Source: Sarcomyxa edulis
Taxonomy: Eukaryota; Basidiomycota; Agaricomycetes; Agaricales; Mycenaceae
Length of the DNA: 64,000 bases
Assembly (NCBI GenBank): GCA_009761415.1
Contig: QUOL01000001.1
Span: 3,038,001 to 3,102,000, forward strand
Direction: 5' to 3'
Shown: positions 55,701-64,000 of the stretch, piece after piece
How positions within the stretch are numbered: position 1 is the first letter of the stretch
Layout of the letters: every line of letters begins with the position of its first letter
The notes under the pieces: generated by a model
What the model was told of the DNA's origin: nothing
Seen by the model: the letters and a program-made list of their open reading frames with translations, nothing else
Databases searched by the model: none
Translations under genes and position numbers: made by a program

Positions 55701-58700
55701 CTTGTGTGTGATCTCAGCAGCCTCCCGTTTGAGGGTTTCGAGAGTATCAATGACTTTGTCGTCGTCGAGAATATTACCGGTGGACTCGTTGAGCGCCTGG
55801 AGGAGCAGCTTTTCAAGTGTTCGAAGTCGGAGGCGGAACTCGCCTTGAACTTTCATCAAGTCGGTTCTCTTGCGCTCCGTGTCAGGGCGTTCGACCTTCA
55901 GCACTTGATCCAGAGATTGACTCTGCAAGCTGCTCCTTGTCATTGTGAAATTGACGAATGTAACACGACTGCATATGTCGGGTGAGAACTCGACTGACGG
56001 ATCTCTCGTGGACAAGAACATGGTAAACGATGGCGAGAAATCGATGTCTTGGCTTCCCAACCGGATGAGTACACGACCACCTGTACGGCGAATCTCTTTG
56101 TTCAACACTGCGTTGAGGATAGGGTCTAGATGCTCGACATGCTGTATCAATAAGGGATTTCCAAATCGAAGTGCACTTTCCAACACTTTGAGGAATGCCT
56201 CATCGAGGAAACTAGTCACAGTGATTTTGCGGTCCTTGTATTCATTGAGTAAGAACGTTGTAGCCTGACCAGTGGGATCAATGATCAAGGGGTAACGGTT
56301 GAAGCGTTTGAGCATGATAGCGTTCTCGGTGGTCAAGCTATCAGATGGTAGAGACTTCGATTGCCAGCTGAGACGGTCATCAGCGGTCGAGAGGTACTCG
56401 GTCAAGGACAATTCGGGCTTGAATTTGATGTTGGCCTCGGTGAGATGGTTGGACCACTCTTGCCACATACCCTCTCGGTAACTCTGATCGAAGAAGCCAC
56501 CGTAGGCCAAGAACGCAGCGGAAAGCAGGACATCACCGACAATCGTGCTCATCTCCTCGTCGAATGTTCGGCTACCCGATTCCCATCGCCCTCGCTCGGA
56601 GGACAAACTCTCCAATAGTTTCATACTGCGATCCACTTTGCTTTGCACACGCTCCATCTCGGATTTGATCGCCTGGGTCTCACTAATGAGCAACGCGTAT
56701 TCCTCTTTGTACTGCTCAATTTTGGCTTCTAGCTCGGCGATCATGTGGATGATTGCTTCAGCTTGCTTCTTTGTGTTGTCTGCCTGGGTTTCGAGAGATT
56801 GGACTTCATTACGTAGAGGTTCGACCCTGTCCAATATCTCAGAGAATTTGACCTGAGCCAAAGCCCACTTGACTAGCGGACCGCAAGCCTTACTGGCACG
56901 CTGGACGGTCTCGAAGTTGTAGGACGGTCGACTAAGGAAGTCCTTCTTCATGAGTTCTCGGAGCTGTTTCGTCATTTGAGTAGTGGTGTCGAAGTTGACG
57001 ATGCGCTGGATAAAGTCATCACGTCGGATGATACCTTGGACAGTACGCCAACTGTCGATCTTGTGCCCCAAGATAGTACAGACCGACTCCATGGCTAGTT
57101 TCACGGCCTCTGGAGGATTTGCCATGGAACGAACTTCCTGCAAATGTTGTCGTTTGATGTTGCTGACAGCAGACTGGGCATCCAGTACAGCAGGTTCAGC
57201 GTCAGCAAGATCACCCAGAACAATCGCTCTACGTTGTTCTATATGACGATCTTGTTCTTTTAGCGCAGCCTGGATTTCGATGGAAGCAGCTTTCTTCTGT
57301 TCGGCCTCCTGCTGATCGGCGACCATGCGTTTGAGCTTTTCATTGGCTTGGGCATCTTTGGCTTCGAGCTGCGTGCGTTTGATAGCAAGACTCTTTCGTA
57401 GTTCTTCAACCTGGGTAACGGTGTCTCTGAGTTTGTCCAGACCGACATGTAAATGTCGCTGTTGCTCTTCCAACTCGTCCCGTTTCTCTGTATAGAGTCG
57501 AACGTATTGATTGATGCTAGACACAGTCAATTAGTGACAATTCCATGGAGATCATAAGTCTTACTCACAAGTCCAGATAATGCCGAGGAGTCAGGTAATT
57601 ATAACGGCCTTGACGGCGACTGAGCCGCTGATTGATTTGATGCAATGATGAATGAACATGAACAAGAGCATTGACCACTGCCGTTCGGTGCAGAGGAGGC
57701 ATGGACAGGCCACGATACGCAATCGGGAAGTTGACGGGTGGGGAATAGGATGGCAAATCGAGATCGAGTGTATGAGTGAATTCCATACCAACCTGGTAGA
57801 ATGCCTGGTCGGACCAATCACCGAACCAATCCAAAACACAACGATTGAACAAAGCAGGAGAAGTTGCTGCTCGAGAGGCCAGGCCGTTCTCGGGAGGATT
57901 CATGGTGAAAACGACATGGAGATTCTTGGCCACTTGTTGGGTGAACCAGCGATACAGCTCTTCAGGAGAGTCCAACATGAGTCCATCACGCTGCGAACCT
58001 TCCTTGCAAGCTGTCATTAGAGCAGCATGCTCATCTCCCTCGAAAAGACCAGGAACTTCGGCATTGGCAAGGAGAGTGTTCATACGTTCCAAGAATCCAG
58101 AATCCAATACATTGGACTCGTCCATGATGAAACAGACCTTTTCGCCTTTGCAACCTGCACGGCGAAGTACTGTACGCAAATCCTCGTCGAAATCTTCTCC
58201 TGTGTATTTGTTCGATACTTTGATCTGGAAAATGCTGAGACCGTTCATCCAAGCCACAAAACGAGATAGCGTGGTCTATGAAAGCAAATTAGCGTGGGAC
58301 GGTAGATAGTTGACACTGTATATCCTACCTTGCCACTACCACTGACACCAATGAGAAGAAGATGACCTTGAATTTGGCGGAAGACACGATCGATCCTAAG
58401 GACATGGTCCAGGACGTCGTTGAAGAGAACCAACGGTACATCAAGCTCCTCCTCGTAGAATACTCTGAGTCGTGATTTCGTATATTCTCGCAGAGTTTCT
58501 CTATCGACTGGGATATAGTTCTTCGACGTCCAATTCGAGAACAAGATGGGACGTGTCAGAGCTTCGTCGCGATTGATAGTCGGGAAGTGCTCCATAGCGG
58601 CTGCATCGATGTTGTCATCAGTCCATTGCCTTTCACCTTCTGAGACAAGACGATCCTGGAAGAGCCGCAGTGCCTCATGTGCCCAAACACGAACAAGGCC

Positions 58701-61700
58701 TTCTACTGAAAGAATCTCCAATGGGCGAATAGCCTCGTAGATACCACGAATCCATCTCGTAAGTTCACGAGGACTGTAAACATAATGGGCCTGAATGTCG
58801 GTGGTGAAACGTTTTTGAGAAGCGAGGTAGAACGAGACCATAGCATCTGTAAGAGGTTCTGCATATGCTCGCAGATTAGGGACCACTTTCAAGACAGCAC
58901 GGTTGTAAGTGCCGTAAATCTGCTTGAGTGAGATTTCTCCAGGATAATCGACCATAACCAGCGGAGCATGGCGAAGGAATCGATGACTGAGCGGAACACG
59001 ACCGGGATCAGTAGGTGGATTACAAGCACCAACGAATTGTATGCGTTCAAGCTTGACCCAAGCCATGTCGGTAGTCCTCCAATAGCCGCCACATTCGACC
59101 AGTTGCCGGATGAAAGAGATGACCCTCTGAGTGCCATACTTGTCTGCAGCTGGGAGATTGATTTCGTCGCAGAAAACCACAAGCCACCGACCAATTTGCA
59201 CTGGAGCAAGGACCACGCCGTTGGGAGTTTTCCTGTACTCACAGTATTGTTCGAAAGTCTTCAGAATCAATTCTGGGGTAGTGGCGCTGGAGAAGTTCAG
59301 GCCTACAACTTCCATATCGGGAAGTTTTCGGAGTGCACTGAACAGCGTCATAGTCTTCCCGGAACCAGGAGGACCGCATAGCATGAGCGGTTTGTGCTCT
59401 GAGAGCCACGAATATAGCACTTCTTCATGCCGGACAGTATCCATAGTGGGCACGACAACATCCGCTGCTGTGACGGCGTGGGCTTCGATTTCGATCACTG
59501 GGACATGAGACTGCCATGCTACCCATTCACCATCCGCGACTTGTACGTCGTAATCTATCAGGGAACTACCGGGGGCGAGAGGAGGTAGATCTATCCCAGT
59601 CTGGTTCCTTAAAAAGTCACCCATCTCTGCCCGCAGATCGAGCTTAGCGTCCCCGGAAAACGCCCAGATGATGCTAACCAACAACCGTTTCTCGACGTAC
59701 TGTTCGACGCGTTCAGGCGATAATGGGAAATCCGAGTGTTGGAAGTTGTATTCGACGATGTTGCGGACGGTTTTGTTAATAAGAGAGAACAGAGTGTTCA
59801 GGGCACGAGTGACGGTGAAATCCATGATATGCTCGATGGACTCGGCGAATGTCAATGCGGTGCTGACGAGCTCCCCATCAGCGAAATAACGTTCCAATAT
59901 GCTGGCCACCTGCTTCTGAGTGACGAGGTTGGCTGATGCTGCACTGTCTGCCACTTCTGTACGACGGCCAAGAGCATCCACAGCGTCTTCGTCATCGCCA
60001 TCTAATGGAACTGAGGAGAGAGTAGCAAGATAATTGCGGTAGACCATAGAAGGTTCCACAACATCATCACTGAACCAGATCATACCACATCGACTGACAG
60101 TTGCGAGAGTGGCATACTTGAGATGTTCGACCTCAAACATGATCCGGACATTGTTTGGAAGATTCAGCCGTTCACCGTTCGGAAGCGTGAGCAATTTGTT
60201 GTCGTCTAAAACACTATATCCCCCAAGAAGAGTCAGAAAAGAGAATTCCACACATCCGAAAGATTCAATGGAAATCACATACCTATTGAGATTCTCCACC
60301 CACTCCGGGTCAACATCTCCATCGAATATAATCCAGTGGCGCTTACTACTCTCCCCCCTCACATCATCTACGATCTTCCTCAGAACATGCGTGAAAAGCC
60401 CATCGTTCCATTCCCTCGTCGTCGGATCCAAAGTCCCGTACAACGCATCCTTATGCATAGCTTTCGGGTCGATAACATACGCCACACCCTCCGTTCCATC
60501 CAACCTCTCCAAAGCAGCCAACAACACCTGCCACGCATTCGTCTTGCCGCTCCCTGAGGGTCCTACCATCATCAATCCGTGCTGGATCTTCTGGATCTGG
60601 TATAGTTGGAGGATCTTGGCGATCCAGCGATCACCGTCAATCAGGCGTTTCTCGGCACAGACCTTGAGGATCTCTTGGCGGAGGGCGTCTAGATCGACAG
60701 GCATGTAGTCGACGCCTGGGAATACATCGGCGAGGAGACTATTAGATAGTTCATGATTCATTCAAATCAGTTCAGACCCTGGATACCTGAAAGGTTTAAC
60801 AACGCACCTGGTAAGCAGCGGAACATCGTCCGCAACCAACTTCGGTACAATGGTCTCGGTGACACTCTGTATCAAAATAATCTGTTCCGAAATCGCATCG
60901 GACAACCCAACGATAACCTCTCCATCTCCATCCTCCTCAGCGGCGGCGGCAGCAGCCCGAACACTCTGCAATCGTTCCCGCTTGAGAATACCAGCACTAG
61001 CTAACACAGCTTTCAAAGCCCTGAGCCCGAAATCATAATGTGGTTGGGGAGATAATTGTTCATCGCACAGGTTGAAGAAGGGAACGATTTTGGAAGCTAG
61101 GGATTCTGCAGTTCGGAAACCTTGGGAGAACAGCATGACTTGGGCGATTAGTTCACGATCGGGTCGTGTCATCGCCATCCTGGAACGTATGAGTATGGAA
61201 CTCGTTGACACTGATGCATACGGTGACACTTACGGTCTGAAGAGTTTCGTCAAGTTAGCAGGAAGCTGCGAACGTCCAGCGTAGCCCGGATTAGTGGTGA
61301 TGAAAATACCTAGAATCAACAAAAGCCGCAAAACTCAGTCAGAGATGATATTTCGAATGCTATAAACGCAAATTGAAAACCTACCAATATTCTTATTGAT
61401 CCTCAAACTCTTCCCCACCAACTCGATCTCTGTATTCGGATTCTTCACCAACGAAGCAAGGCCCTGCTGGATACTCTGCACCTGCTGCGATACAGCGCTC
61501 AGGATTCGTTCTTCCAATCGATTGAACTCATCAAAACACCCCCAAGCGCCTACTTGACATAAACCAACGAAGATACGTCCCATAGCTTTGAAATCGAAGG
61601 TTTCATCACAACAGAAGACCAAGACGAAGCGGCCAAGTTGGACACCGAGGGCTTTGACGGATTCCGTCTTGCCTACAAAGGACAAATATAATGATTAATT

Positions 61701-64000
61701 CGATTACAAAATATACTCGACGCCACTTACCAGTCCCAGCAGGCCCAAACGGCGCACCCCCCAGCTGATTGTCCAGCGCCTGCGTCAACGTCAAATAGAC
61801 CCTATCCGTCAATGGCGTCTGGACCAACCGATCCGGCACACCCAAATACTCCCACCCGTACGGGAATGACGCGTCCGCCACCCTGATCGCTAACCTCTCT
61901 AGAGGATCCGAGGCTGCACGGTCAAGGTAGTATCGCATCTGGTATAACCACGTGAAGGATTTATTGTCCGTCACTCCTTGTTGGATGAGGGATCGGAGGA
62001 CGTCACGTTGATGCACCAATTCCGTGATGAGATGTTCGCACTTGCGTCGGGTGACGGGACTGCTGAGCTCTTGGAGCACGATATCGGCTAGGAGGTCGAG
62101 GGCTTGATGGATCGTATCCAACGCCACTTCAGGTGCTTGAGATGCCTCCAAAGCAGTCTCCACAGAATTCGTCCATGCTACTTGGACAGCGAGCGTGACG
62201 AGCTGGGCTGGGTATTTTTCCATCCAGGCCATCAACTGGTCCATGGGCAGTTTCGTTCCATTCCCATAGAACACCTGTAATTCGGTGACCGCGTCTGAAA
62301 GAAGATCTGCGAGTGATAACCGCATCATGGCTTCGATCTGGGCTAGCCAGTCGTTGATCTTGGGGTACTCCTTCAATAGGATGGGCCGACTGAAACGTAC
62401 TTCCTCTCCCTCCCTCGACGTCATCCCTTGTATCTCTGTCAACTCCTCATCAAGTATAACAGTCGAGATCCCCGCAAACATCTTCTTCAGATGTTTCATA
62501 ATCCTCAGAATATCCTTACTATTTCCAATGATCTCCAGAAGATCCTCGTCTCCCACGAAATAGAACCGAGGGAAGGAGGAACGTTCGCGTTCTAGATACT
62601 CTCCTAGGGCCTTTTGGATCTTGTGAAGGAGATCGGCGAGCCGTTCGAGGGATTTCTGAATTCCTTGGATATTCATGACGTCGACGACAAATGGGGATTT
62701 GTAGACCTTCTTCATGACTGTTAGAAATTCGGCGTTGATGTTTTGGAAACGGGCACTTTCGACGGGGAGGAGGTGTTTGATGTCGGCACTGCCAGAGAAG
62801 ATACCCTCGAGGTAGACCCATTGGCGTTGCACATCGATCCACACATCTGGGGATACAATGAGACGGTGCAAGGAGCGAATATATGATTCTGTTAGACTCA
62901 CCAAAGAGAACGTGTATTCTGTTGAGTTTCTCTTCCCATGCACCGGCCTGAAATAATCATGGTTATAAACGTTATCTCCGTATCAGGATAATAAATTGTA
63001 AGTACCTCTTCTTCGAAAGCTACAATACAATTATTAGTGAAGGATAGAAGAGACAGAGGCCATATACCTTACCTTTGTAGTAAGGCGAGAGTTTCATAGC
63101 AGTCAGAGAGTTCAAGTTCTCGCTGCACTTGTTGAAGAGATCGTCCCAACCTCTATGGTTGGTGTCAGAGATGTCTGACAGGTTACGGTAGGTTGGCTAC
63201 GAACCTTATGAGACGACATTTGGTCTGGTAATTGACCAAATCGAGGGTATAGTTGGTCCAAATCTCCTTGACCTGTTTGATATACTCCTCGAGGGCCATC
63301 TGAAACAAAATGAGGGCGGATAAAGGTGGGCAAAGTGGAAAGACGTACCTCTCCCTGCGCTTGAACGATGACTTCCCTGATCAATGTCTCGTTCCTCTTG
63401 AGATCCAAATCGTAGACGTGTCCGAGGGTCATCCTGAATCATATTCAATAATGAAGGAAGGAAATTACGCGCAAGAGAGGAATTGACATACAATGGTAGA
63501 CTGATTTGCGACGGCAACCTCAGCACTTTGAAGAGCTGCTTCCAATGCCTATCTTTCAGAGCCTCCGACTTGAGCTCCGAGATGATAGTATTCGACTTGA
63601 GCAATCCCCGCAATATATCTTGAACATATTCGAACGCGGCATACTGCCTCATCCTCGTCGGCATCTCCTTCGTAGACGATAACAACCCATCAATCTGCTG
63701 CCTCAGCTTCCTCGGCTGCACAGTTGCCCACCCCATCTCGCGTAACTCCCCAATCTGACTCCAGATACCCGACAGAGCAGTCCATACCGCTTTGAGATCG
63801 CGCAATTCCTCGAACACGGGCTCGAGACGCGTGTGTCGGGTGAGTTCGAGATCGAGGGCTTCCTTGGCTCGACAGACGAGGTCGTATTCTTCTTGGACGC
63901 GAGTGAGTTTACCCTCGAAGACGGTGATGGTGTTCATAGCTGTGTCGGCGCGCATGCTGCCTTGGACGGGGCGGGTCTGTTCCCATTCTTGGAGTATATC
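52773..64000 (-). CDS. DYN1: Cytoplasmic dynein heavy chain (N-terminal part outside the window)
   Basis: Minus-end microtubule motor. The gene runs off the right edge; about 3,370 codons are inside, in 19 exons. The larger exons are 52773-53059, 53175-53456, 53532-53724, 53790-53947, 54004-55059, 55115-57516, 57569-58275, 58329-60213, 60283-60738, 60808-61179, 61385-61672 and 61731-62846. Order from the right edge: linker domain ([20 protein letters not shown], then [11 protein letters not shown]), AAA1 with Walker A GPAGTGKTES split by an intron and Walker [13 protein letters not shown]2 [12 protein letters not shown]3 [12 protein letters not shown]4 GVSGSGKTT with FIMDESNVL. Next come the stalk, starting at [23 protein letters not shown]5, AAA6 and the C-terminal domain with [13 protein letters not shown] and [15 protein letters not shown]. 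Notable are a 14-nt exon (63006-63019) and a 69-nt stop-free intron (60214-60282). Motor and stalk are in one gene. Confidence 0.95.
53060..53174 (-). repeat. CACGCCACA-repeat intron of the dynein gene
   Basis: The last intron of the dynein gene is longer than its neighbours (115 nt) and consists largely of CACACGCCACA-type units on the plus strand (about 53105-53160), a simple-sequence expansion inside a spliced intron. Confidence 0.7.

Overview
The window reads as nuclear DNA of a basidiomycete fungus, most probably a mushroom-forming agaricomycete. Almost every gene is cut by many short spliceosomal introns, mostly 47-70 nt with GTRNGT donors. The proteins are typical fungal housekeeping and secreted families. 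There is one tRNA gene, which carries an intron, and I see no bacterial, viral or clear transposon feature. Exon models were built by hand from open frames, splice signals and protein family motifs, so individual exon ends may be off where I say so.

Layout. 0-2.1 kb: the 3' tail of an unknown gene, then a short gene encoding only the N-terminal part of a cullin. 2.3-6.8 kb (minus): two secreted enzymes, a PNGase A-type amidase and an S1/P1 zinc nuclease. The nuclease model needs two microexons of 5 and 7 nt. 7.4-12.2 kb: an N-terminally short acyl-protein-thioesterase-like gene, a caspase-fold peptidase and an acidic unknown protein. 12.5-21.4 kb (plus): a UVRAG/Vps38-type subunit of the autophagy/endosome PI3-kinase complex and a Pumilio (PUF) RNA-binding protein. 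Each has one GC-AG intron. 23.1-25.2 kb: a cytochrome P450. 25.8 kb: tRNA-Lys(CUU). 26.1-28.6 kb: a GCNA-like SprT protease with SUMO-interaction-like motifs.

30.8-39.9 kb: a dispersed cluster of three paralogous secreted alanine-rich proteins. They share a core of about 210 residues but differ in their low-complexity arms, and one has gained a Cys-rich module. A HAD phosphatase with a 5-nt microexon lies among them. 40.3-45.4 kb: the Hsp90 co-chaperone p23/Sba1, an unknown membrane-anchored protein and the mitochondrial fission WD40 adaptor Mdv1/Caf4. 46.6-49.5 kb: a 960-residue intronless low-complexity protein with about six copies of an FNVFSxPxFTLPSS-like motif. 50.0-51.7 kb: homoserine kinase (threonine biosynthesis), with an unusually long, almost pure pyrimidine intron. 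51.7-52.5 kb: a degenerate repeat field. 52.8-64.0 kb (minus): most of a cytoplasmic dynein heavy chain, running off the right edge.

No single operon-like system links the genes. The clearest multi-gene unit is the alanine-rich secreted family. The most unusual single-gene features are the zinc-ligand-encoding microexons of the nuclease, the cullin N-terminal-only gene and the repeat-motif low-complexity protein.
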